A stretch of DNA of 60,006 nt from Aquificaceae bacterium (GTDB lineage: Bacteria > Aquificota > Aquificia > Aquificales > Aquificaceae): contig JANXBA010000046.1 of the NCBI GenBank assembly GCA_025062075.1, positions 1 to 60,006 of the forward strand, read 5' to 3'. How positions within the stretch are numbered: position 1 is the first letter of the stretch; every line of letters starts with the position of its first letter. The position numbers were made by a program, and so were the translations under genes. This document shows positions 24,581-32,001 of the stretch, one piece after another. The notes beneath the pieces were generated by a model that did not search any database, was not told the DNA's origin, and saw nothing but the letters and a program-made list of their open reading frames with translations.

Positions 24581-25243
24581 ATGAGCCCGTCTGTTACCAA
24601 AAAGACCGTGCAGGAAGTCTTCTCGGGAATAAGCGGAAAGTACGACGCCCTTCTCAATGCGGTCACGTTGGGCAAGATTGAACCTTGGCAAAGAGAACTC
24701 CTTCAAATGCTCTCGCAGGAGGGCAACCGGCTGGACGTGGGCACGGGCACAGGCGAGGTGCTCCTTAAGTCTCAAAACAGAGGGCTGAGAGTGGGCATAG
24801 ACCTGTCTTTGGACATGCTAAAGGTGGCCAAGAACAAGTGCGGTGCGTGTAAGTTTCTGGTAGCGGATGCGGAGAGCATGCCCTTCAGGGCGGAAGTCTT
24901 CAGCTCCCTGACCCTTTCCCTGGTTTTCAGACACCTCATAGACAGGAAGAGCTTCCTCAAGGAGGCCAGAAGAGTCCTGAAAGAGGGGGGCGAGCTTGCC
25001 CTTTTGGACATAAACCGGTTTTCCCTTACGCCTCTGCTGGTTTTCATGATGAGGTTTCCTCTGAGGCCCCTGGGCAGGCTCCTCTTTGGAGAGGACAGAT
25101 GGAGCTTCTTTATTCATTCCTTGGAGAATGCGTTGAAAATACAGCAGGTAAAAGAAGAACTGCAGGAGGAGGGCTTTGAGGTGGTGGTGGTCCAGAAAAG
25201 GCTTTTTGGACTTGTCTACCTTCTCCTTGCCAGAAAAGGGTGA
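24581..25243 (+). CDS. ubiE: Demethylmenaquinone methyltransferase (UbiE/MenG-like)
   Basis: This SAM-dependent C-methyltransferase probably methylates demethylmenaquinone or a related quinone ring. The 220 residues start with VTKKTVQEVFSGISGKYDALLNAVTLG, the UbiE N-terminal signature (VQxxFxxIAxxYDxxN). They contain the SAM motif LDVGTGTGEVLLKS, VGIDLSLDMLKVAK, ADAESMPF and SLTLSLVFRHLIDRKSFLKEARRVLKEGG. The start ATG 24581 gives this natural N-terminus; the longer in-frame extension runs through the tRNA and murC. It overlaps comEC by 68 nt. Together with the UbiA gene it points to a menaquinone-type quinone. Confidence 0.88.
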   Translation: MSPSVTKKTVQEVFSGISGKYDALLNAVTLGKIEPWQRELLQMLSQEGNRLDVGTGTGEVLLKSQNRGLRVGIDLSLDMLKVAKNKCGACKFLVADAESMPFRAEVFSSLTLSLVFRHLIDRKSFLKEARRVLKEGGELALLDINRFSLTPLLVFMMRFPLRPLGRLLFGEDRWSFFIHSLENALKIQQVKEELQEEGFEVVVVQKRLFGLVYLLLARKG

Positions 25244-26441
25244 GCTCTTCCAGCTCCTTCTGCTCCTTGGCGCCCTTTTCTTGGCCCTGTGGAGAGTGGA
25301 AAAAGAGAACCGCTTCCTGTGGTTTGAGGAGGAGGACGTTTTGGTGCAGGTCGTCGTGCTTTCCCCACCCTACGAAGTGGACTTTGGCCTGCGGGCTACG
25401 GTAAAAGTCACTGGAGGCGAGCTCCCGGAGCTCTACGGGAGAAGAGCGGTGCTTACTCTGTACGGGACCAAGGACGTACCCTCAAAAGGCTTTTCCCTGC
25501 GGGCCAAAGTAAGGGCGGAAGAGAGAAGCTTCTTCATAAGCGGTAGCTACAGGGACATACAGGAGGTAGGCCTCTATCAGACGGGCGTCCGAGAACTCTA
25601 CATAAGAAGAGTGGAGCAAAGGCTCGAAGACCAGGAAATAAAGGCTCTGACCCTTTCTTACCTTTTCGGCGAGTCGCAGGAAACTCTTCCTCAAGACATG
25701 CAGTACTACTTTCTGAAGACAGGTCTGGTCCATCTTCTGGTCATATCGGGCTTTCACGTGGCCATGGTCTTCTTCGTGCTTAGATACCTAATGCCCTACC
25801 CTTACGGACCCTTGTTGGGAGTGATAGGCGTGAGCCTTTACGTGCTCTTGCTCGTTCCTCAAGAACCTCCCGTGCTTCGAGCGTGGCTCATGCTACTCCT
25901 GTGGGTGCTGGTAAGACTTCAGCAGGGCGTGCCCAACACCCTGAACATACTCCTGCTGTCCGCTAGCGTGCTTCTCTTTTTTAGGCCAGAGTTCGTGCAC
26001 TCATATTCGTTCTGGCTCTCCTTTTTCGCCACCCTTTACATTCTCCTGGGCCTACGCCTACTGCCAGAAGGGAACTCTGCCCTCTACAGATACCTGCTAC
26101 AGCCCCTCGGCGTTTCCTTTTTTGCCTTTTTGGGCGTCTCGCCCTTGCTTCTGAGCTTTACCCACACCAGCATGGGGAGCGTCATATTCAGCCCTCTGGT
26201 GGGCTACATGTTCTTTCCCTTTACCGTGTACGGGATTTTACAGATACTTACTTTCTTTAGCCTACCCTCTTTTCCGCTGGAGCTCCTGGGCAAGCTCATC
26301 CTCAAGACGGTAAGCCTGCTGTCCGTGTTTGACCTAAGCGTGGAGTTGCCCCTTTCTACCCAGTTTGCTTACGGCTCGAATGTGGTCTTGGCCGTGGGTA
26401 TGTACATTTTTGGGAAAGTCAGGGAGAAGGACAAGGTTTAA
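25176..26441 (+). CDS. comEC: ComEC/Rec2-type DNA uptake channel, short form
   Basis: ComEC is the inner-membrane channel for DNA uptake. The Competence core is seen as YFLKTGLVHLLVISGFHVAMV, matching the conserved GLVHLLAISGLHVG block, followed by about eight hydrophobic helices, PPVLRAWLMLLLWV and SFWLSFFATLYILL. The protein has only about 421 residues. Full ComEC proteins reach about 750 by adding a C-terminal metallo-beta-lactamase-like domain, which is absent here. The N-terminal OB-like DUF4131 region is short. TTG 25176 is used because GGAGGAGGG lies just upstream, but later TTG codons (25206, 25212, 25227) are possible. Its end is 1 nt before the porin terminator. Confidence 0.85.
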   Translation: MRWWWSRKGFLDLSTFSLPEKGELFQLLLLLGALFLALWRVEKENRFLWFEEEDVLVQVVVLSPPYEVDFGLRATVKVTGGELPELYGRRAVLTLYGTKDVPSKGFSLRAKVRAEERSFFISGSYRDIQEVGLYQTGVRELYIRRVEQRLEDQEIKALTLSYLFGESQETLPQDMQYYFLKTGLVHLLVISGFHVAMVFFVLRYLMPYPYGPLLGVIGVSLYVLLLVPQEPPVLRAWLMLLLWVLVRLQQGVPNTLNILLLSASVLLFFRPEFVHSYSFWLSFFATLYILLGLRLLPEGNSALYRYLLQPLGVSFFAFLGVSPLLLSFTHTSMGSVIFSPLVGYMFFPFTVYGILQILTFFSLPSFPLELLGKLILKTVSLLSVFDLSVELPLSTQFAYGSNVVLAVGMYIFGKVREKDKV

Positions 26442-26464
26442 AAACCCCGCGCGGGGCGGGGCTT
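26442..26464 (-). terminator. Intrinsic terminator of the porin gene
   Basis: On the minus strand a CCCCG stem, a 7-nt loop and CGGGG are followed by TTTTT, directly after the porin stop. No U-run exists on the comEC side. Confidence 0.7.
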
Positions 26465-26470
26465 GGACTT

Positions 26471-27661
26471 TTAGAACTGCACTTGGAAGGCGAGGGTGAG
26501 GTCGGTGAACTTCTTGTTGTTAGGGTTATTGTTTCTGGCTGTAAAATTGGGTTCGACTCTGTCAACCGCCAACTGCAGGAGAGCATCCTGACCCTTAAGG
26601 AAGTAGTTGACGGCACCGCCAATTCTGGTGAGCTTGCTCTTTGCCCCAGTTGCTGGGTTTTGTTCAGCGTAGTCGTACTTTATAGCTATGCCAGCCTTCC
26701 CAACGCCTATCCTCTGGTCGTTTATGGCAGACACCTGCACGTAGAAACCTCTCCTGTCATCTTTTGCGGTGTTTACGTCTTTTACGTCAAAGTAGGCTGC
26801 CTCCCAACCTGCTATGAGATTCTTGCCAAACCTCTGCTCGTGCTTGGCGTCAATGGTGAAAGCGCTCGTGGTGAAAGAAGTTCCAGCAGAACACAGACCA
26901 GTGAGTACAGGCTGACACTTCTGAGTTGTGTAGCCCAAGCCGAAGGAGAGCACGTTCTGTCTGCCGAGCTGGGTGTCTCTCAGACCGTATCCTCTCTCTC
27001 CCTTGAAGCCCAGCGTGGTGGGAGTAAACTGGACTCTTGCGGAGAACATAAGGTTGTCAGAGCCGGGGGCACCTACGCTGTTGTTGTAGGGACCGTCGAA
27101 GACACCTAAGTAGTACTTAAATGGCACATCCTTGCCACCCAACTCGCCCCATATGGCTAAACCTAAGTTCCTGTATCTGCTTGGTCCCCGCAGAGGAGCA
27201 TCTACCTCAAAGCTAACACCTGCGCGGTAATAGCCCCCAGGAACAGGCGTACCCGAATAAAAATATCCAGTAGGCACCAAGAAGGTGTAGCTGTCCGTGA
27301 GGGCAGCTCTTGAGAAAGGCGTTCTGAAAAGACCTGCCTGAACCCTGAACTCGTCCTGGAATCTTATACCTATAAAGGCGTCGCTGGCTCGAGCGGTACC
27401 GGGCTCAAAGTCCAAGTTCGCACCGAAGAACATATACTTTCCAACATTGCCGTTGGCGTAAAGCCTTACATTGTTGAGCCTAAAGTCTACGGCGCCCTTG
27501 TTGCCTGAGGTCCTCTCGCCCAGAACCTGACCCCAAATCTGGCCCCTGAAGCCCATGTTTCCGCTGATGTCTTCTGCTACTCTAAAAGCAACCGCTTCCG
27601 CTCTTTGGGGCAACGCTGCTACGCCCATTAGGGCTGCAACTGCAAGCAGGCTCTTCCTCAT
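26471..27661 (-). CDS. Outer-membrane porin
   Basis: The 396-residue protein has a clear signal peptide (RKSLLAVAALMGVAALPQRAEA) and the composition of an outer-membrane beta-barrel. Alternating strands are rich in Gly, Tyr, Asn and Phe, with no long hydrophobic helix, and the C-terminus ends in Phe (LTLAFQVQF) as needed for Bam assembly. DFRLNNVRLYANGNVGKYMFFGANLDFE and FRVQAGLFRTPFSR resemble phosphate-selective porin O/P families; substrate specificity is not decided by sequence. ATG 27661 was chosen for the signal peptide and AAGGAGGG Shine-Dalgarno. A strong consensus promoter and its own terminator suggest a highly expressed single gene. Confidence 0.85.
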   Translation of the reverse strand: MRKSLLAVAALMGVAALPQRAEAVAFRVAEDISGNMGFRGQIWGQVLGERTSGNKGAVDFRLNNVRLYANGNVGKYMFFGANLDFEPGTARASDAFIGIRFQDEFRVQAGLFRTPFSRAALTDSYTFLVPTGYFYSGTPVPGGYYRAGVSFEVDAPLRGPSRYRNLGLAIWGELGGKDVPFKYYLGVFDGPYNNSVGAPGSDNLMFSARVQFTPTTLGFKGERGYGLRDTQLGRQNVLSFGLGYTTQKCQPVLTGLCSAGTSFTTSAFTIDAKHEQRFGKNLIAGWEAAYFDVKDVNTAKDDRRGFYVQVSAINDQRIGVGKAGIAIKYDYAEQNPATGAKSKLTRIGGAVNYFLKGQDALLQLAVDRVEPNFTARNNNPNNKKFTDLTLAFQVQF

Positions 27662-27697
27662 CTTGGTACCCTCCTTTGAAAGGTTTTTGACGACTAT

Positions 27698-27727
27698 ATG
27701 ATACCAAAAGGGCGCAAGCTCTGTCAA
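27698..27727 (-). promoter_or_regulatory. Strong sigma-70 promoter of the porin gene
   Basis: Minus strand: TTGACA (+ strand 27722-27727), 18 bp, TATCAT (+ strand 27698-27703), then about 37 nt of leader with AAGGAGGG. It is one of the best consensus promoters in the window. Confidence 0.8.
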
Positions 27728-27812
27728 GCGATTTTCCTCTGTTGCACTTTTTCCAAAGCCTTTAGAAAAGCCCAGTAAACTTTGGCAACACGGCCACTAC
27801 TTGTAGCAAACG

Positions 27813-28469
27813 CTACGTATATAGAGCTCTTCTGTAGAGCTTCTTAACCACTAGGTAGCCTACCACGAAGCCCCCTATGTGGGCAAACCACGCAACCCCT
27901 CCCATACTCAGGTGGGGCAGAGTTATCAGGCCGTTCACCACCTGTATGAGCACCCACATGCCTATGAAGAAAACCGCAGGCACTTCCATCAAGGTCATGA
28001 AGAAGAACACTGGCACCAGCGCCAGTATGCGAGCGCGAGGGAAGAGCCACAGGTAGGCTCCTAAGACGCCACTTATGGCACCGCTGGCCCCTACCATTGG
28101 GACGCTTTCACCTCCGAAGAGCAGGCTCACGAAAGCTTGGATGAGGGCCGCTCCCAAACCTGAAAGCAGGTAAAAGAGCAGGTATCTGACCCTGCCTAAC
28201 CTGTCTTCCACGTTGTCTCCGAACACCCACAGAAACCACATGTTTCCTATGATGTGCAACCATCCGCCGTGCAAAAACATGTGGGTCACGAGCGTCTGGG
28301 GTCTTTGGAAAAACTCCGAAGGCACCAGCCCGTAGCTTTCCACCAACTCCTGCATCCTTTCTTCTGGAAGGCTCACCTGATACAGCCACAGGAGAGAGCA
28401 CAGAGCTATTAGGCCAGCATTTACTACAGGGAAACTCCGATGCGGGTTTGCATCTCTGATGGGTAGCAT
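27813..28469 (-). CDS. Rhomboid-family intramembrane serine protease
   Basis: This membrane protease cleaves transmembrane substrates within the bilayer. The 218-residue chain has six hydrophobic helices. FLHGGWLHIIGNMWFLWVFGDNVED is the conserved L1/helix-2 segment. The catalytic Ser129 is in VGASGAISG, and the catalytic His198 is in WFAHIGGFVVG. The N-terminal PIRDANPHRSFPVVN is typical of bacterial rhomboids such as GluP-type short members. TAAATT ends 6 nt before ATG 28469. It diverges from lptB with only 23 bp between start codons. Confidence 0.95.
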   Translation of the reverse strand: MLPIRDANPHRSFPVVNAGLIALCSLLWLYQVSLPEERMQELVESYGLVPSEFFQRPQTLVTHMFLHGGWLHIIGNMWFLWVFGDNVEDRLGRVRYLLFYLLSGLGAALIQAFVSLLFGGESVPMVGASGAISGVLGAYLWLFPRARILALVPVFFFMTLMEVPAVFFIGMWVLIQVVNGLITLPHLSMGGVAWFAHIGGFVVGYLVVKKLYRRALYT

Positions 28470-28475
28470 GCAAAT

Positions 28476-28485
28476 AATTTAAAAT
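28476..28485. promoter_or_regulatory. Overlapping divergent -10 boxes: rhomboid (-) and lptB (+)
   Basis: Minus TAAATT (28476-28481) is 6 nt from ATG 28469, and plus TAAAAT (28480-28485) is 7 nt from GTG 28493. The two boxes share bases, so the two polymerases could not bind together. Confidence 0.5.
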
Positions 28486-28492
28486 CTTTACC

Positions 28493-29206
28493 GTGCTGAT
28501 AGCAAGGCAGATAAAAAAGTACTACCGCAAGAAAGAAGTTCTAAAGGGAGTAGACATAGAGCTAAAAAGAGGCGAAATAGTGGGTCTTCTTGGCCCGAAT
28601 GGGGCAGGTAAAACGACCCTTTTTAACTGCCTTGTAGGCTTTTCCAGAGTAGACGGCGGAAGTATAGAGCTTGAAGGTGAAGACATAACCCACATGCCCG
28701 CCTACAAAAGGGCGAGAAAGGGAATCTCCTTTCTACCTCAAGAGCACACTCTCTTCGAAGACCTGACCGTCTTAGAAAACCTGCTCCTGTTTCTTGAATT
28801 TTTTGAGCCCAACAAGCAGAGCAGACTAACGAGAGCAGAGGAGCTCCTCGCAGACTTTGGGCTCCTTGACCTAAAGCACCAGAAGGCTGGCAAACTCTCC
28901 GGCGGTCAAAAGAGAAGGCTGGAGGTGGCCAGAGCTCTCATACCCAACCCCAAGTACATTTTCTTTGACGAACCCTTTACCGGCATAGACCCTATCATGC
29001 TGTCCGACATAAGGTCTATCATGGTAGACCTAAAGCTCCAGAACATAGGCATACTCATCACAGACCACAACGTGAGAGAGACCATAAAGATGGTGGACAG
29101 GGTTTATGTAATCAACGAAGGGAGCATACTTGCCCACGGAGACCCTCATGAGGTGAGCTCTCGAGAAGACGTGCGGGAGGTGTACTTAGGGCGAGACTTC
29201 CACTGA
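28493..29206 (+). CDS. lptB: LPS export ABC transporter ATPase LptB
   Basis: LptB powers extraction of lipopolysaccharide from the inner membrane with LptFG. The 237 residues show Walker A GLLGPNGAGKTTL, the LptB-typical THMPAYKRARKGISFLPQEHTLFEDLTVLENLL, signature LSGGQKRRLEVARAL, Walker B IFFDEPFTGIDP and the H-loop ITDHNVRET. The Q-loop and C-terminal VYLGRDF fit LptB better than LivG/LivF branched-chain amino acid ATPases. The start is GTG 28493 with no Shine-Dalgarno. No other lpt genes are adjacent. Confidence 0.92.
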   Translation: MLIARQIKKYYRKKEVLKGVDIELKRGEIVGLLGPNGAGKTTLFNCLVGFSRVDGGSIELEGEDITHMPAYKRARKGISFLPQEHTLFEDLTVLENLLLFLEFFEPNKQSRLTRAEELLADFGLLDLKHQKAGKLSGGQKRRLEVARALIPNPKYIFFDEPFTGIDPIMLSDIRSIMVDLKLQNIGILITDHNVRETIKMVDRVYVINEGSILAHGDPHEVSSREDVREVYLGRDFH

Positions 29207-29242
29207 GAAGGGACCGCCCTTGCCAGCGGTCAGCCTTGCAAC

Positions 29243-29248
29243 TATGAT
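29243..29248 (+). promoter_or_regulatory. -10-like TATGAT for the 29256 gene (leaderless)
   Basis: TATGAT, 7 nt, then GTG 29256. This spacing is the reason for preferring that start. Confidence 0.4.
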
Positions 29249-29255
29249 TATCTAT

Positions 29256-29855
29256 GTGATGGAAAAGAGAAGGATAGTGAGCTCTGTAAACCTCAGGGAA
29301 GACCGCCTGCCCCCAGGTCAGCGCTGGATTTCCGCACCCATAGTCTACGACATAGTGGACCACGTACCCCAATGGGACATACAGAGCTACAGGTTCAAGC
29401 TCTTCGGGCTGGTGGAAAACCCTTTGGAGTACAGCTACGAAGAGCTCCTGCGTCTCCCCTCGGTGGAGCTGGTGGCAGACTTTCACTGTGTGACCCGCTG
29501 GAGCGTCAAAGAAATCCTCTGGGAGGGCGTGCAGACGTCTTACCTGCTGAGCCTTGCCAGGCCCAAGCCCTCCGCCAAGTATGTGATGGTGCACTGCCTT
29601 GAAGGCTACACCACCAACTTACCTGTAGAGTATCTATACGAGGAGGACAGCCTGCTGGCCTACCGCATGCAGGGGGCTCCTATACCCCTTAGACATGGCT
29701 ACCCCCTGAGGCTGGTAGTGCCCAAGCTCTACGCTTGGAAGAGCGCCAAGTACGTGTGGGGCATAGAGCTCATGGAGAGGGACGCCCCGGGCTTTTGGGA
29801 GCAAAGAGGCTACAACATGAGGGGTGACCCATGGAAGGAGGAGCGATACTGGTAA
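29256..29855 (+). CDS. Molybdopterin-dependent oxidoreductase (sulfite oxidase fold, YuiH-like)
   Basis: This is a single-domain protein of the sulfite oxidase/MsrP-like molybdopterin superfamily. The 199 residues include ISAPIVYDIVDHVPQ, YRFKLFGLVENPLEYSYEELLRLP, then VADFHCVTRWSV with the Cys that would ligate molybdenum. Also present are KYVMVHCLEGYTTNLPVEYL, PLRHGYPLRLVVPKLYAWKSAKYVWGIELME and PGFWEQRGYN. It lacks the dimerisation domain and signal peptide, matching the cytoplasmic YuiH group, whose substrate is unknown. GTG 29256 fits the leaderless -10 spacing; ATG 29244 and 29259 are alternatives. moaC and mogA in this window would supply cofactor. It overlaps the next gene by 25 nt. 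Confidence 0.88.
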   Translation: MMEKRRIVSSVNLREDRLPPGQRWISAPIVYDIVDHVPQWDIQSYRFKLFGLVENPLEYSYEELLRLPSVELVADFHCVTRWSVKEILWEGVQTSYLLSLARPKPSAKYVMVHCLEGYTTNLPVEYLYEEDSLLAYRMQGAPIPLRHGYPLRLVVPKLYAWKSAKYVWGIELMERDAPGFWEQRGYNMRGDPWKEERYW

Positions 29856-30574
29856 GGCTGAACCGTTACCTCTCCATGTGTGGCATCACGTCAAGAAGAA
29901 AGGCGGAAGAGCTCCTCCTACAAGGCAAGGTTAAGGTCAACGGGCTGGTAGTGAAGGAGCTGGGCTGGAGGGTGGACCCAGAGAAAGATTTGGTGGAGGT
30001 GGACGGGAGAGAGGTCAGGCCTGTGGCTTACCGCTACGTGGCCTTTTACAAGCCCTGCTGTTACTTGTCCACGCTTGGCACTCCTCCAGATGGGAAAAAG
30101 ACCATCAAAGAGCTCCTAAAAGACATACCCCAAAGGCTCTACCCTGCAGGCAGGCTTGACTACAATGCGGAAGGTCTTTTGCTCCTGACCAACGACGGAG
30201 AGCTTGCCCACAGAGTCATGCACCCCAGACACAAACTACCTAAAACCTATCTGGTCTGGGTGCGGGGCAAGGTGCAGGGGGAGACTCTTCGCCTCATGAC
30301 CAGAGGTGCTACTTTGGAAGACGGCTTTACCAAGCCAGACCGCGTGAAGCTGGTAAAACACCAGAAAGACAAAAGTTTGCTCGAGGTGGTCTTTCACGAA
30401 GGTAGAAAGCACATAGTCAAGAGGTTTATCTCGCACTTCGGACACAGAGTGCTAAAGCTCAAAAGGGTTGCCATAGGACCGGTAGAGCTCGGAGACCTAA
30501 GACCCGGCCAGTGGAGAGACCTAAGTGGGCAAGAGCTCAAAGACCTAAGAAGGGCCTTGGGGCTGAGCCCGTAG
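29831..30574 (+). CDS. Ribosomal large/small subunit pseudouridine synthase (RluB/RsuA family)
   Basis: This enzyme isomerises a uridine in rRNA. The 247 residues show an N-terminal S4 RNA-binding domain (LNRYLSMCGITSRRKAEELLLQGKVKVNG). The RsuA-type catalytic domain follows, with PAGRLDYNAEGLLLLTNDG carrying the catalytic Asp, HRVMHPRHKLPKTYLVWV, and EGRKHIVKRFISHFGHRVLKLKRVAIGP. RluB, RluE/F and RsuA differ mainly in target; the single-copy thermophile members are usually called RluB. The start is ATG 29831; a strong GGAGGAG lies just inside the gene, so a slightly later non-canonical start cannot be excluded. Confidence 0.93.
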   Translation: MEGGAILVRLNRYLSMCGITSRRKAEELLLQGKVKVNGLVVKELGWRVDPEKDLVEVDGREVRPVAYRYVAFYKPCCYLSTLGTPPDGKKTIKELLKDIPQRLYPAGRLDYNAEGLLLLTNDGELAHRVMHPRHKLPKTYLVWVRGKVQGETLRLMTRGATLEDGFTKPDRVKLVKHQKDKSLLEVVFHEGRKHIVKRFISHFGHRVLKLKRVAIGPVELGDLRPGQWRDLSGQELKDLRRALGLSP

Positions 30575-30587
30575 GAGGCGGTCATTT

Positions 30588-30962
30588 ATGGAAAGTTTGC
30601 TAAAGCTCTTGGCCATATTTCTCCTCCTCTTTTTCAGCTTTCTGCTGGTCATGAGGCTGGTCGCAGTAAGCAGGAGCAAAAGGATGCAAGGGAAGAGCTT
30701 TGACAAACTAAAAGAGGGCATAGTTTACTTCTACTCGGAGAGGTGCGGTGCCTGTAAGCTCATGAAGCCACAGGTGGAGAAGCTAAAAGAGAGGGTGCAG
30801 GTGCTGGAAGTGGACGTAGCAAAGCCTGAAGGCTACAAGTTAGCTCAGGAGATGGGTGTAGTGGCAACGCCTACCACTCTGGTAGTCAAGGGAGGCGTAG
30901 TGCAAAGGGTCTTCGTGGGGGTGGTAAAATACTCTAGGCTACTACAGGAGGTGCTCTCTTGA
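30588..30962 (+). CDS. Membrane-anchored thioredoxin-like protein
   Basis: The 124-residue protein begins with a single hydrophobic helix (LLKLLAIFLLLFFSFLLVM), followed by a thioredoxin domain with the redox motif SERCGACKLMKP and the cis-Pro ATPTTLVV. Topology by the positive-inside rule (basic residues RLVAVSRSKRMQGK after the helix) suggests a cytoplasmic-facing domain, but this is not certain. It overlaps the next lipoprotein gene by 4 nt. It may act in thiol reduction at the membrane. Confidence 0.85.
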   Translation: MESLLKLLAIFLLLFFSFLLVMRLVAVSRSKRMQGKSFDKLKEGIVYFYSERCGACKLMKPQVEKLKERVQVLEVDVAKPEGYKLAQEMGVVATPTTLVVKGGVVQRVFVGVVKYSRLLQEVLS

Positions 30963-31324
30963 GAAAAACGCTTGCGCTGGCCCTGCTGTGTCTGTGTGCC
31001 TGCGGTCCAGCGGTGGACTACGCTGGGTCTCCTAAAGTGCCAGTAGAAGTGCTGGGCTTTGAGGAGATAAACAGAAAGCAAGTGGCGGGTGGTAGAACTT
31101 GGACGGAGACCGTATACAGGTTCTTCCTCAAGAACAGCTCGGGCGGTAATTGCAAGATGATGGGCGTGGAGTACGAAGGTCTGCACTGGAAAGACCACAC
31201 CTGCACACCTCCGGGCAACTACGCGCCTCTGGATAATGCAGTGGTCTACGCATACATCACCTCCGGCTTTACCTTTCACAAGTACACGGGCTACTGCGTC
31301 ACTGAGATAATATACAAAAAGTAG
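30959..31324 (+). CDS. Putative lipoprotein, unknown
   Basis: The 121-residue protein has a short signal peptide ending in [10 protein letters not shown], where LCAC fits a lipobox with Cys15 as the lipidated residue, so it is probably a lipoprotein of the cell envelope. The mature part has four further cysteines (in [17 protein letters not shown] and TGYC plus the second leader Cys), perhaps disulfide-bonded, and is rich in Tyr and Gly. No family is recognised. TTG 30959 overlaps the preceding TGA (TTGA), and its thioredoxin neighbour could maintain its cysteines. Confidence 0.7.
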   Translation: MRKTLALALLCLCACGPAVDYAGSPKVPVEVLGFEEINRKQVAGGRTWTETVYRFFLKNSSGGNCKMMGVEYEGLHWKDHTCTPPGNYAPLDNAVVYAYITSGFTFHKYTGYCVTEIIYKK

Positions 31325-31337
31325 AGGAGGTATTCCT

Positions 31338-31994
31338 ATGAAGTTCTTCTTAGATACGGGCAATGTGGAAGAGATAAGGCAGGCTTTGGATTGGGGTCTG
31401 CTGGACGGGGTCACTACCAACCCTACCCTTGTTGCCAAGACGGGGAGGCCTTTTCTGGAAGTTGCGAAGGAAATCCTTCAGCTTGTGGACGGCCCGGTAA
31501 GCTTGGAAACGGTTTCTAAAGACACGGAGGGAATGGTGAGAGAGGGCAAGACGCTGGCGGAGTTGGGGGACAACGTGGTGGTTAAAATCCCCATGACGCC
31601 TGAAGGCATGAAGGCGGTCCAAATCTTAGAATCTGAGGGCATACCCACCAACGTGACGCTGGTATTCTCACCTGCTCAGGCACTTATCGCCGCCAAAGCA
31701 GGTGCCAGCTTCGTATCCCCCTTCGTGGGAAGGCTGGACGACGTCTCTAACGAAGGGATGAAGCTCATAAGAGACATTAAACAGATTTTTGACAACTACG
31801 ACATGCATGACACGGAGATAATCGTGGCCAGCGTAAGACATCCCATGCACGTGGTGGAGGCAGCGCTCATAGGTGCGGACATATGCACCATGCCCTTTGA
31901 GGTCTTGAAAAAACTCTTCCAGCATCCGCTCACCGACAAGGGTATAGAGCTCTTTCTGAAAGACTGGGAAAGGGTGCCAGGAAGGCCCTTCTGA
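31338..31994 (+). CDS. tal: Transaldolase (short, TalC-type)
   Basis: This is a transaldolase of the short 215-220 residue class found in thermophiles, acting in the non-oxidative pentose phosphate pathway. The N-terminal [30 protein letters not shown] is the family signature. The Schiff-base Lys83 lies in NVVVKIPMT, and [31 protein letters not shown] plus [12 protein letters not shown] are conserved. Sequence alone cannot exclude fructose-6-phosphate aldolase activity. A good GAGGAGG precedes ATG 31338. Its end lies in an inverted repeat shared with rseP. Confidence 0.95.
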   Translation: MKFFLDTGNVEEIRQALDWGLLDGVTTNPTLVAKTGRPFLEVAKEILQLVDGPVSLETVSKDTEGMVREGKTLAELGDNVVVKIPMTPEGMKAVQILESEGIPTNVTLVFSPAQALIAAKAGASFVSPFVGRLDDVSNEGMKLIRDIKQIFDNYDMHDTEIIVASVRHPMHVVEAALIGADICTMPFEVLKKLFQHPLTDKGIELFLKDWERVPGRPF

Positions 31995-32001
31995 GGGCCT
32001 T
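31982..32001. terminator. 8-bp inverted repeat across the tal/rseP convergent stops
   Basis: AAGGCCCT-TCTG-AGGGCCTT is a perfect 8-bp stem with a 4-nt loop. It includes the tal stop codon and touches the rseP stop. A bidirectional terminator without U-tracts is plausible. Confidence 0.45.
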
